From Bdellovibrionales bacterium (lineage in GTDB: Bacteria > Bdellovibrionota > Bacteriovoracia > Bacteriovoracales > Bacteriovoracaceae), in the NCBI GenBank assembly GCA_005791855.1, contig SXUH01000283.1:1-17390 (forward strand): DNA of 17,390 bases, written 5' to 3'. The notes under the pieces are model-generated. The model was not told the origin of the DNA, made no database searches, and saw only the letters and a list, made by a program, of their open reading frames with translations. Both the position numbers and the translations under genes were made by a program. Below, piece after piece: positions 6,321 to 13,320 of this stretch. Position 1 is the stretch's first letter. Every line of letters begins with the position of its first letter.

Positions 6321-7139
6321 ATGATCAAAACAAACGTCGAACTCTGTCCGCCGAAACGGCTGAGCCCCTGGAGGAAAATCTCCCTCGGAACCTGGAAACC
6401 GATCGGAGATTCCCAGGTGTACTGCGAACTCAAGGTCAACGCGGAACCGGCCCTCCGGCGGATCGAGGAGCTCAACCGGACTCTGCCGACGAAGATCACG
6501 CTCACGCACTTCGTGGGAAAGGTCATGGGGATCGTCCTCCGGGAGGTTCCGGACCTCAACGCCATCGTGCGGCTCGGGAACATCTACCCGCGGAAGAACG
6601 TGGACATCTTCTTCCAGATCGTCCACGACCAGACCGAGCTCTCGGGCCACGTGATCCGGAACATCGACCAGAAGTCCTTCCTGCAGATCTCAACGGAGCT
6701 CACGAAGACCGCGTCCTCCGTGCGCTCCGGAGAGGATCTGAACTTCAAGAAGATCAAGAAGACCTGGAGCTTCATCCCCGGATGGTTGGCCTGGTTGGTT
6801 CTGGACCTGATCGGGTTCTTAAGCTATGGCCTGAACCTCAACATCAAGGGCCTGGAGGTCCCGCGGGACGCCTTCGGCAGCATGATGATCACCAACATCG
6901 GAAGCCTCGGGTTCAGCTCGGCGTTCGTTCCGCTGGTGCCGTACACGTACACGCCGGCGGTGCTCGCCATGGGGAAAGCGGAGTTCCAACCGTACTGTGA
7001 CGATGCCGGGAATGTGAAAGCACAGAAGCAGATCAGTCTTTGTTGCACCTTCGATCACCGGTTACTCGACGGCGCACGAGGTTCGCAGATGGTGAAAATT
7101 CTCAAGCACTACTTCGAAAATCCGCAATTGTTGGACTAG
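6321..7139 (+). CDS. Stand-alone 2-oxoacid dehydrogenase E2-type acyltransferase domain
   Basis: A 272-residue protein consisting of the catalytic domain of 2-oxoacid dehydrogenase acyltransferases (the chloramphenicol-acetyltransferase-like fold) with no lipoyl or subunit-binding domain. The active-site motif FDHRLLDG is intact (H246, D250). SMMITNIGSLGF (187-198) and the N-terminal LSPWRKISLGTW (14-25) are also typical. A hydrophobic stretch at about 153-170 (GWLAWLVLDLIGFLSYG) is unusual for an E2 core and may associate with membrane. No E1 or E3 gene is nearby, so a role in pyruvate or 2-oxoglutarate dehydrogenase is unlikely; an acyl transfer to another thiol or hydroxyl acceptor is inferred. 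No Shine-Dalgarno is seen. Confidence 0.88.
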   Translation: MIKTNVELCPPKRLSPWRKISLGTWKPIGDSQVYCELKVNAEPALRRIEELNRTLPTKITLTHFVGKVMGIVLREVPDLNAIVRLGNIYPRKNVDIFFQIVHDQTELSGHVIRNIDQKSFLQISTELTKTASSVRSGEDLNFKKIKKTWSFIPGWLAWLVLDLIGFLSYGLNLNIKGLEVPRDAFGSMMITNIGSLGFSSAFVPLVPYTYTPAVLAMGKAEFQPYCDDAGNVKAQKQISLCCTFDHRLLDGARGSQMVKILKHYFENPQLLD

Positions 7140-7209
7140 TTATTTTTAAACGAGTTGTGTTTGTTTTTATTTAAATCAAATTTAGGAATATGCGCATCTT
7201 GCGGATGAC

Positions 7210-7237
7210 TTGTCGCACCTAGGGCCATATTTAATTT
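7210..7237 (+). promoter_or_regulatory. Possible promoter of the secreted orphan gene
   Basis: TTGTCG (7210-7215) and TAATTT (7232-7237) are spaced by 16 bases in the AT-rich gap before the gene at 7293. Transcription would begin near 7244, giving a leader of about 50 bases with a good Shine-Dalgarno. Confidence 0.35.
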
Positions 7238-7292
7238 GAACCCATTCTCCTCTAGACCTAAGCTACCAATGCTTTAACCAGAGAGGAATTCC

Positions 7293-8135
7293 ATGAAGCT
7301 TGCCAGTCTCCTCGTTCTCTTCAGCGTCTCCGCCACGGCGGCCACCCAGTACGAACTCCGGGGCGCCTACCCTCACCCGTCGCTGAAGAAAGACGCTCAG
7401 TTCACTCTGCGCTGGGTGGAAGATAAGGGGAAGATCCAGGGGAAGTACGACGACTCCATCTCCCGCAGGTCCGTCGAGCTCATCGGCGCCCGCGGCGACC
7501 AGAGCCGCATCTTCCGCGTGGACCTCGGAGACAACACCCAGGGCGTGGGCTCGGTCACCTTCATCACCTCCGAAGCCGAGGCCAACGCGGTTGGGTCGAA
7601 GGTGCCGGTGAGTGTCGTCACGCAAGACCGGCGCGGGTACCCCCTCGCCTCCGACATCGTCACGGCGAACCTCGTCGCCCTGGGGACGGTGCAGAGACAG
7701 GAAGAGAACTGCGAGGAGGGCTTCGGAAGCCTCCGCGGCTACTGCGGAGTCTACGAAGGAATGGTCTCGGAGAACTCGGACGCCTCGAAGACCTGCAACC
7801 TAACCGACGGGATCACTCCGTCGCTCCAGCTAGATCCGCAGGGGAACGTCCTCCTTCACATCGGCGCGGTCTCCGAGCTCGCACCGGCACCGGTTCATCG
7901 CATCGGCCGGGTGAGCACGAATCCGCGGGGCCCGCGGGTGGATGTGATGAGCAGAGAGTGCAGGCCGCTGGCGGGGACGACCTTCCCGGGGGATAACTGC
8001 AAGCGGGTGAACCTCGTGGGAAGCTTCGGAGAGCGCGGAGGTTCCCGGCGCTTCACCGGGACCTACAACATCGTCGACGAGAAGACCGGAGCGAACTGCA
8101 GCTACCAGCTCTCCCTGAACCTCCGGAGCGAGTAG
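7293..8135 (+). CDS. Secreted protein of unknown function, six cysteines
   Basis: A 280-residue precursor with a short signal peptide (cleavage after about residue 16 or 17, SATA-A). Residues 18 to about 135 contain no cysteine and look all-beta (QYELRGAYPHPS, FTLRWVEDKGKIQGKYDD). Residues 136-280 hold six cysteines (140, 151, 168, 223, 236, 269), enough for three disulfides, so two domains are likely. Both domains carry a similar 'G.y...f.L....gki.G.Y' strand pattern (residues 24-52 and 243-258), perhaps an internal repeat. I do not recognise the family. AGAGGA lies just ahead of the ATG. It precedes the Hsp70-like gene by 62 bases, but that gene seems to have its own promoter. Confidence 0.82.
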   Translation: MKLASLLVLFSVSATAATQYELRGAYPHPSLKKDAQFTLRWVEDKGKIQGKYDDSISRRSVELIGARGDQSRIFRVDLGDNTQGVGSVTFITSEAEANAVGSKVPVSVVTQDRRGYPLASDIVTANLVALGTVQRQEENCEEGFGSLRGYCGVYEGMVSENSDASKTCNLTDGITPSLQLDPQGNVLLHIGAVSELAPAPVHRIGRVSTNPRGPRVDVMSRECRPLAGTTFPGDNCKRVNLVGSFGERGGSRRFTGTYNIVDEKTGANCSYQLSLNLRSE

Positions 8136-8162
8136 GGCCTTCCGGGTCGGCGTCGAGAGTCC

Positions 8163-8191
8163 TTGCCCTGAACACGGATTCGCCAGATAAT
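8163..8191 (+). promoter_or_regulatory. Promoter for a leaderless Hsp70-like mRNA
   Basis: TTGCCC (8163-8168) and GATAAT (8186-8191) are separated by the ideal 17 bases. Counting six or seven bases past the -10 box puts the start of transcription at about 8198, the A of the ATG. There is no Shine-Dalgarno, so leaderless translation is the simplest reading. Confidence 0.55.
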
Positions 8192-8197
8192 CAATCG

Positions 8198-9448
8198 ATG
8201 TACTACGCCGTCGACTTCGGAACCTCCAACTCTCTTCTGACCTTCGTCCCCGAGCACGGGGAGCCGGTTCCGATCCCGCTGGACGGGAGCGGGCCCGTCC
8301 TGCGGTCTCTCCTCTACACGCCGGAGCAGCACCGGTGGTACTTCGGGACAGAGGCCATCACCGAGTACGGACTCCACGGCGGCGAAGGTCGCTTCTTCCG
8401 GTCGATCAAGAAGTTCCTCCCCGAGCCGAGCTACGGCGGAACCACGGTCTTCGGGAAGACCATGGGGATCTCGGACCTCGTGGCCGTGTTCCTCTCGGAG
8501 CTGCGGCGGAGGGCCGATGCGTTCACGGGGAAGAAGGTCGACCGGCTAGTCCTGGGAAGGCCCGCGCTCTATTCCCTGGATAAGGAGCAGGACCGGCTCG
8601 CGGAGGACCGGATGCGCAGAGGCGGAGAGCTCGCGGGGTTCAAGGAGATCCACTTCTGTCCCGAGCCCGTGGCTGCGGGCCTGGACTACAGCCTGGCCTC
8701 GAAGAAAGAAACGGTGGTGCTCATCGCCGACTTCGGCGGCGGGACCTCGGACTTCACCCTGCTGAAGTTCCACCAGGGAGGGTTCTCCGACAAGGACATC
8801 CTCGGGCTCTCCGGCGTGTTCCTCGCGGGGGATGCGCTCGACGGGATGCTGATGCGGGACTTCGTCGCTCCCCACTTCGGATCGAGGTTCGAGTACCGGC
8901 TCCCGGGAAGTTCAAACGTCCTGCGCTTCCCGCGGAACCTCTTGACCAAGATCTGCTCGCCGGCGCACGTCACCCACCTGCGGGACAAGGACACCTGGGA
9001 GTTCCTCCAGGGGATCCGGAAGTTCGCCCTCTCCGCGGAAGACCAGAGACGGCTGGGCCAGCTCATGACCCTGGTGGATCACCAGCTCGGGTTCCCGCTC
9101 TTCCACGAGATCGAGAAGACCAAGATTGGCCTTACCCGGAGGCCCGCGGAGACCTTCCGCATGGCCTACCCGGGGATCGCCATCGAAGAGCCGGTCGCGA
9201 AGGAAGACTTCGAGGTGAGTGTGGCGCCGACGGTCGCCGAGATCATGAACGAACTCATGGACGTCTTCCGGCAATCGGGCCTCACCCCGCAGGACGTGGA
9301 CCAGGTGTGCCTCACCGGAGGGACCTCGCAGTTCCCCCTCATCCGAGCGCGGATCGAGGCCATCTTCGGGGAGGAGAAGCTCGTCGACCACAACATCTAC
9401 CAGTCGGTGGTCGGGGGCCTGGCCCTCTTCGCGAAGGGACTTACCTAA
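8198..9448 (+). CDS. Hsp70-family ATPase, YegD-like, without substrate-binding domain
   Basis: A 416-residue actin-fold ATPase of the Hsp70 superfamily, closest by eye to the YegD group. Phosphate-1 motif DFGTSNS is at 6-12, connect-1-like FCPEPVAAGLDY at 153-164, phosphate-2 DFGGGTSDF at 178-186, and the adenosine motif TGGTSQFP at 373-380. The protein ends right after the nucleotide-binding domain, so it lacks the peptide-binding beta domain and lid of DnaK. Its clients are unknown. It faces the subtilase gene, and the two stop codons overlap by eight bases. It has a strong promoter of its own that would give a leaderless mRNA. Confidence 0.9.
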   Translation: MYYAVDFGTSNSLLTFVPEHGEPVPIPLDGSGPVLRSLLYTPEQHRWYFGTEAITEYGLHGGEGRFFRSIKKFLPEPSYGGTTVFGKTMGISDLVAVFLSELRRRADAFTGKKVDRLVLGRPALYSLDKEQDRLAEDRMRRGGELAGFKEIHFCPEPVAAGLDYSLASKKETVVLIADFGGGTSDFTLLKFHQGGFSDKDILGLSGVFLAGDALDGMLMRDFVAPHFGSRFEYRLPGSSNVLRFPRNLLTKICSPAHVTHLRDKDTWEFLQGIRKFALSAEDQRRLGQLMTLVDHQLGFPLFHEIEKTKIGLTRRPAETFRMAYPGIAIEEPVAKEDFEVSVAPTVAEIMNELMDVFRQSGLTPQDVDQVCLTGGTSQFPLIRARIEAIFGEEKLVDHNIYQSVVGGLALFAKGLT

Positions 9449-10577
9449 CGGCGATCACGTCGGAGGTGCTATCCTTATCACTCGAGACCACGCCGCCTGA
9501 TCTGGGCACTCCGCCGGTCAGGAGCAGGAGTCCGGAGAAGTGCGGGGCCGCCATGGACGTCCCGCTCATGCGCGTGTAGGTCCCGCCCTTGGAGGTGGAG
9601 TAGATGTTGTCTCCGGGGGCGGAGTAGTCCACGGGCGGGTTCCCGTAGTTGGACCAGGAGGTCAGGTAGTCGCCGCGGCCGAAGGCCGAGATGGTGTAGA
9701 GCCTGGTAGCGTTGGCCCGGGCCGGGGAGTAGTTGTTGGCGTTGGCCCCGTTGTTTCCGGCGGCCACCACGACCCAGGCGCCCTTGGCGGCGATCCTCTT
9801 CACGGCGTCGTCCATGGCCTGGCTCGCACCTCCCCCGAGGCTCAGGTTCACGACCTCGCCGACTTTGACGTTGGCGTAGACGTAGTCAAGGCCCGAGAGC
9901 AGGGAGGTCGCGGTGGATTCTCCATTGGCCGCGAGGACCTTGATCCCGACGATGAGCGTGTTGGAGGCCACACCCCGCATGCCGATGGAGTTATTCTTCG
10001 CGCCGATGATTCCCGCCACGTGGGTCCCGTGGCCGTGGTCATCGTTGGCCGTAGCGGTGCCGACGAAGGACCGGCTTCGGGCCTTGTCCACGTTGAGGTC
10101 CGGGTGACAGAGGTCGACACCGGTGTCCACCACCCAGGCGACCTTCCCTGTTCCTCCGCCGTAGCCGATGCGCTGGGGTCCCCAGCCGAGGAGCTCCGTT
10201 GGTTGGGAAACGGGGGCCGGACAGTAGTTGGTCGTCTGCATGACGGAGATGACCTGGTCGGCCTCGATCCGGAGCACGCGGGGGTCGAGTTTTAAGAGTG
10301 CGAGCTCGGCCTTACTGAGAGACGCCGAGAAGCCGCGGAAGACGTTAGAGTAGATGCTCTTGACCCGGGCCTCGTCGATCCCGTGGGAACTCAGGAGGTC
10401 CAGGACCTTTCCTCGGACAAGGCCCCGGAGCCGATCACCGATGGCCGTCGTCGAACCTTCCTTCAAGATCACCAGGTACTTGCCGGGGATGGTCCGGAGC
10501 TTGGTCTCAGTTTGAGCGAAGGAGAGATTTGAAAGGAAGAGAGCTGCGACTGTAAGGTATCTAAAACGTTCCCTCAT
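9441..10577 (-). CDS. Exported subtilisin-family serine protease (S8) with I9 propeptide
   Basis: A 378-residue preproenzyme. The signal peptide is cleaved after about A21. An inhibitor-I9 propeptide follows (about 33-111: GKYLVILKEG, then FRGFSASLSKAELALLKLDP), which acts as folding chaperone and inhibitor. The catalytic domain has the full triad: D151 in VVDTGVD, H183 in HGHGTHVAG, and S341 in SGTSMAAP, with oxyanion N275 in AAGNNG. The layout is that of proteinase K-type subtilases. There is no extra C-terminal domain, so it is probably released to the periplasm or outside. GGAGG four bases ahead of the ATG is a strong ribosome binding site. It converges on the Hsp70-like gene with overlapping stops. 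Confidence 0.95.
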   Translation of the reverse strand: MRERFRYLTVAALFLSNLSFAQTETKLRTIPGKYLVILKEGSTTAIGDRLRGLVRGKVLDLLSSHGIDEARVKSIYSNVFRGFSASLSKAELALLKLDPRVLRIEADQVISVMQTTNYCPAPVSQPTELLGWGPQRIGYGGGTGKVAWVVDTGVDLCHPDLNVDKARSRSFVGTATANDDHGHGTHVAGIIGAKNNSIGMRGVASNTLIVGIKVLAANGESTATSLLSGLDYVYANVKVGEVVNLSLGGGASQAMDDAVKRIAAKGAWVVVAAGNNGANANNYSPARANATRLYTISAFGRGDYLTSWSNYGNPPVDYSAPGDNIYSTSKGGTYTRMSGTSMAAPHFSGLLLLTGGVPRSGGVVSSDKDSTSDVIAVR

Positions 10578-10621
10578 GGAACCTCCACGTGAATCTGTGA
10601 ATAGAAATTCTTTCTTCCCGC

Positions 10622-10649
10622 ATTCTAGGAAGCGCGAACCTTTTTAAAA
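10622..10649 (-). promoter_or_regulatory. Possible promoter of the subtilase gene
   Basis: On the minus strand TAGAAT (10627-10622), five of six to consensus, lies 16 bases after TTTTAA (10649-10644), a poor -35 box. It would give a leader of about 40 bases. Confidence 0.3.
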
Positions 10650-10740
10650 ACTAAATAGTGCCAGGGTAAATTGCTTTTAATTAAGACTCGCATGATTCTG
10701 CCGTGTTGCGGCGACAGCCGGGAGAGATATCGGACTTCCC

Positions 10741-10768
10741 TTGACTTCTATTTCATCGTCTCCATCTT
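10741..10768 (+). promoter_or_regulatory. Possible promoter for a leaderless rhomboid mRNA
   Basis: TTGACT (10741-10746), five of six to consensus, is followed after 16 bases by CATCTT (10763-10768), a weak -10 box. The -35 box lies 34 bases ahead of the ATG, nearly the same as for the Hsp70-like gene. The AGGGGA that directly touches the ATG is too close to act as a Shine-Dalgarno. Confidence 0.35.
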
Positions 10769-10774
10769 AGGGGA

Positions 10775-11503
10775 ATGAAGAAGAGACTTTATAAAATCTA
10801 TCTCTCGAAGAAACCGGAACCGTTGAACGTCCTCATGGGCCTTCTCGGTCTGCTGGTCCTCGTGGTCATCCACTTCGCGGACGTGAACCACCTCACTCGC
10901 TTCCGGGACCTCTTCGCCGCGAGCGGTGAGCAGGTCTTTGGCCTAGGAGAGCACTGGCGGCTCTTCACCACCACCCTGGTCCACGCGGACCTCGACCACC
11001 TCGCCCTCAACTCCATCGCCTTCACCCTCCTCGCGGTCCTCCTCAACACGTACTTCGGTTTACTGTTGTTTCCGATCACGAGTCTCCTCTCGGGAGCGGT
11101 GATCAACCTCATCGTCCTGAGCTTCTACCCGCCGGGCGTGACCCTCGTCGGGATCTCCGGAGTGATCTACTTCATGGCCGCGTTCTGGCTCACCATGTAC
11201 GCCTTCATCGAACGCCGGATCTCCGCCGGGAAACGGCTCATCAACATCTGCGCCATGTCGCTGATCTTCCTCTTCCCCCAGGGAGGAATCCTCGAGGAGC
11301 GGGTGAGCTACGCCTCCCACGCGGTGGGGTTCGTGCTGGGAGTGCTCTTCGCGCTCGGCTACCAGTGGAGGATGAAGGAGAAGTTCCTCGCGGCCGAGGT
11401 GTGGGTGGACGACCCGCCGGACGTGGACGACGAGCTCCTGGACTTCCTCAGCCAGAACCACGAGTTCATGACCGAGGACGACCAGAAGTACTACTACCAC
11501 TAG
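10775..11503 (+). CDS. Rhomboid-family intramembrane serine protease
   Basis: A 242-residue inner-membrane protein with about six transmembrane helices. Rhomboid signatures are complete: HWRLFTTTLVHADLDHLALN (60-79) carries WR and the H-x4-H-x3-N pattern (H70, H75, N79) of helix 2; VGISGV holds nucleophile S128; SYASHAVGFVLGVLFALG holds the second catalytic residue, H182. Rhomboids cut transmembrane helices of client proteins in the bilayer; the client here is unknown. A cytoplasmic tail of about 40 residues is strongly acidic (DDPPDVDDELLDF) and ends in KYYYH. It converges on the next gene, and both stops lie in the shared palindrome CTAG. Confidence 0.92.
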   Translation: MKKRLYKIYLSKKPEPLNVLMGLLGLLVLVVIHFADVNHLTRFRDLFAASGEQVFGLGEHWRLFTTTLVHADLDHLALNSIAFTLLAVLLNTYFGLLLFPITSLLSGAVINLIVLSFYPPGVTLVGISGVIYFMAAFWLTMYAFIERRISAGKRLINICAMSLIFLFPQGGILEERVSYASHAVGFVLGVLFALGYQWRMKEKFLAAEVWVDDPPDVDDELLDFLSQNHEFMTEDDQKYYYH

Positions 11504-13230
11504 GGAGCGGGCTTCCCTCTGCAGAAGGCGTCCTGGAAGTTCAAGAGGCTCCGGGCATCGGCCTGGAGGATCTGCAGGTGCGAGTGGACGTAGGGGCTCT
11601 CGTTGCTCGTGGTCCCTTTCCGATCGGAGAGCGCTCCGCCGCCGATCCCGCCGATGGTTCCGATCTGGACCCAGCCCTTGGAGTTCCGCGGGTTCGATCG
11701 CTTGCCGAGCATGGAAGGAGTCCCGAGGTGGTTCGGGTTGTAGATCACGTTGCGGTATCTCCCGAAGCGCTTGTAGTTCAGGAGGTAGCTGCCGGCGGTG
11801 GCCCACAGGCCCCCGGGGCCAGTGGAGGTCCAGTTGTCCGGAGCGAAGGTTGGCCGGGTGAGGTCGTCGCTGAGGTTCTTATCGGCGTAGAGGTGCATGC
11901 GGGCGAAGGAGTCGTAGCCCGCGAGGAGGTAGGAAGCGGTCTTGAGCTCGCGCTTCCTGCAACCATGGGTGGCGTCTTTCTTACAGACCTTTCCATCTCT
12001 CTCCCAGACATGGTCCGGGATGAGGCCATACCCCGATCCGGTTGCTAGCGCAGCTCCGTCGCCGAAGCTCTCGGAGAGGATCCCGTCGCACTCATCGCGG
12101 AAGGCCTCGGAGAGCTTGTGCCCCTGGGCCGGGTTGCGGATGACGGTGTCGATGGTCTGCTGGACCTCTTCCACCACCTTTGCTTTCTGTGCGGCGGAGA
12201 GGGTTTCGAAGTAATCGTAGCCGGGGGCCCCCTCCTCGGCGAGGGCCTTGTTCTCCGAACTGATCACCGCGTTTCGCATGAGGTACATGGAACCTTCGAG
12301 CTTGTGGCAGGTGTTCTCCTGGATGTCACAGTAGGGTTCGAATACGGTGGTCCCTTTCATCGCCGAGGCGAAGATCGCCCGGAGGGCGGGGGTGTGGATC
12401 ACGGTCTCGAAGTTCTTTGCGACGTAGCTCATGTACGCGAGGTCGTCGAGGCTCGTGACCTTGGAGGTGGCAAAGAGCGTCTTCATCTGCTGGGCCTTGG
12501 AGTCGCAGCTCTCCGGAGACTGGATGATCTTCTCGAGCTTGAGCATCATGGCCAAGCCGACGCTCGACTTCGACAGGGTCTGCGTCGGTCCCTTCGGCGC
12601 GGGTACGAACTGCGGCGCGCTCACCGTCGGAAGCGAGCAGTCCTTCAACGTGAGTCTTGAGGAAATTTCCTCCTCGGTCTCGTGGAAGCAGGATTCCTGA
12701 ACGTAGTCGCTCACGATCTCCTCCGCCTGCGCGGGCCGGACGGACCGGAGCTGGTTGTAGCGGTTGGTCGCCTGCTGGCCTTCCCGGCTGATGGCCTGGC
12801 TGATTTCCTTGGTCATGGACTTACTCGGGTCCGGATGGATCCGGTTCCGGATCACACCGTAGTAAGCGTTGAGGCCCATCCCGAACTCTTTCTTAAAGGA
12901 GATCTCCGCGGCCATATCCTGGACGACGTCGAGACGGGCGTCGCAGTCGAAGGCATCGAGGTAGTAGGTCTTCTCGATGGTCGGAAGGAATCTCATCCCC
13001 TTGAGCCTCTTCCCGTCTTGGATGCAGACCTTCTTATAGGCCTCAAGGTGCCGCAGATTCTGGATCAAGGCCAGGTCTCCCTGGTTGTAGCCTCGCGAGG
13101 CCTTCGACTCAGCAACGGCGGCGCAGTTGCGGGATTCGGCGGCGACCTTCCGGACGGTCTGGTCTTTGGTGAGATCGTGGTAGGCACAGGACGAGAGAAC
13201 GAAGAGCGGGAAGGCCAAGAGGTATTTCAT
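11500..13230 (-). CDS. Large lipoprotein with degenerate M23 (LytM)-like C-terminus
   Basis: A 576-residue precursor. The lipobox LSSC puts lipidated cysteine at 15. Residues 20-400 are mostly helical, hold many scattered cysteines, and match nothing I recognise. The last 140 residues show the outline of an M23/LytM domain: HLYAD (H446-x3-D450, like HxxxD), a GSYLL strand, YNPNHLG, a glycine turn IGTIGGIGGG, and YVHSHLQI with H549-x-H551 (like HxH). If real, it would be a peptidoglycan endopeptidase or an inactive regulator, tethered by lipid. The match is remote and by eye. ATG 13230 is preferred to TTG 13242 because GGAG lies six bases upstream and the signal peptide starts there. It converges on the rhomboid gene. 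Confidence 0.8.
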   Translation of the reverse strand: MKYLLAFPLFVLSSCAYHDLTKDQTVRKVAAESRNCAAVAESKASRGYNQGDLALIQNLRHLEAYKKVCIQDGKRLKGMRFLPTIEKTYYLDAFDCDARLDVVQDMAAEISFKKEFGMGLNAYYGVIRNRIHPDPSKSMTKEISQAISREGQQATNRYNQLRSVRPAQAEEIVSDYVQESCFHETEEEISSRLTLKDCSLPTVSAPQFVPAPKGPTQTLSKSSVGLAMMLKLEKIIQSPESCDSKAQQMKTLFATSKVTSLDDLAYMSYVAKNFETVIHTPALRAIFASAMKGTTVFEPYCDIQENTCHKLEGSMYLMRNAVISSENKALAEEGAPGYDYFETLSAAQKAKVVEEVQQTIDTVIRNPAQGHKLSEAFRDECDGILSESFGDGAALATGSGYGLIPDHVWERDGKVCKKDATHGCRKRELKTASYLLAGYDSFARMHLYADKNLSDDLTRPTFAPDNWTSTGPGGLWATAGSYLLNYKRFGRYRNVIYNPNHLGTPSMLGKRSNPRNSKGWVQIGTIGGIGGGALSDRKGTTSNESPYVHSHLQILQADARSLLNFQDAFCRGKPAP

Positions 13231-13320
13231 AGGTGACTCCAAGGTAGTAACACCTTATCGGCACAGAGGGTTCCTGGGCTTAATTAAAAAACCATAATCG
13301 TCGGATGAAAGGATACCTTT

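Noticed and set aside
8198..9448. DnaK
   Set aside because: The nucleotide-binding motifs match, but the protein stops at 416 residues with no substrate-binding domain and no dnaJ or grpE nearby.
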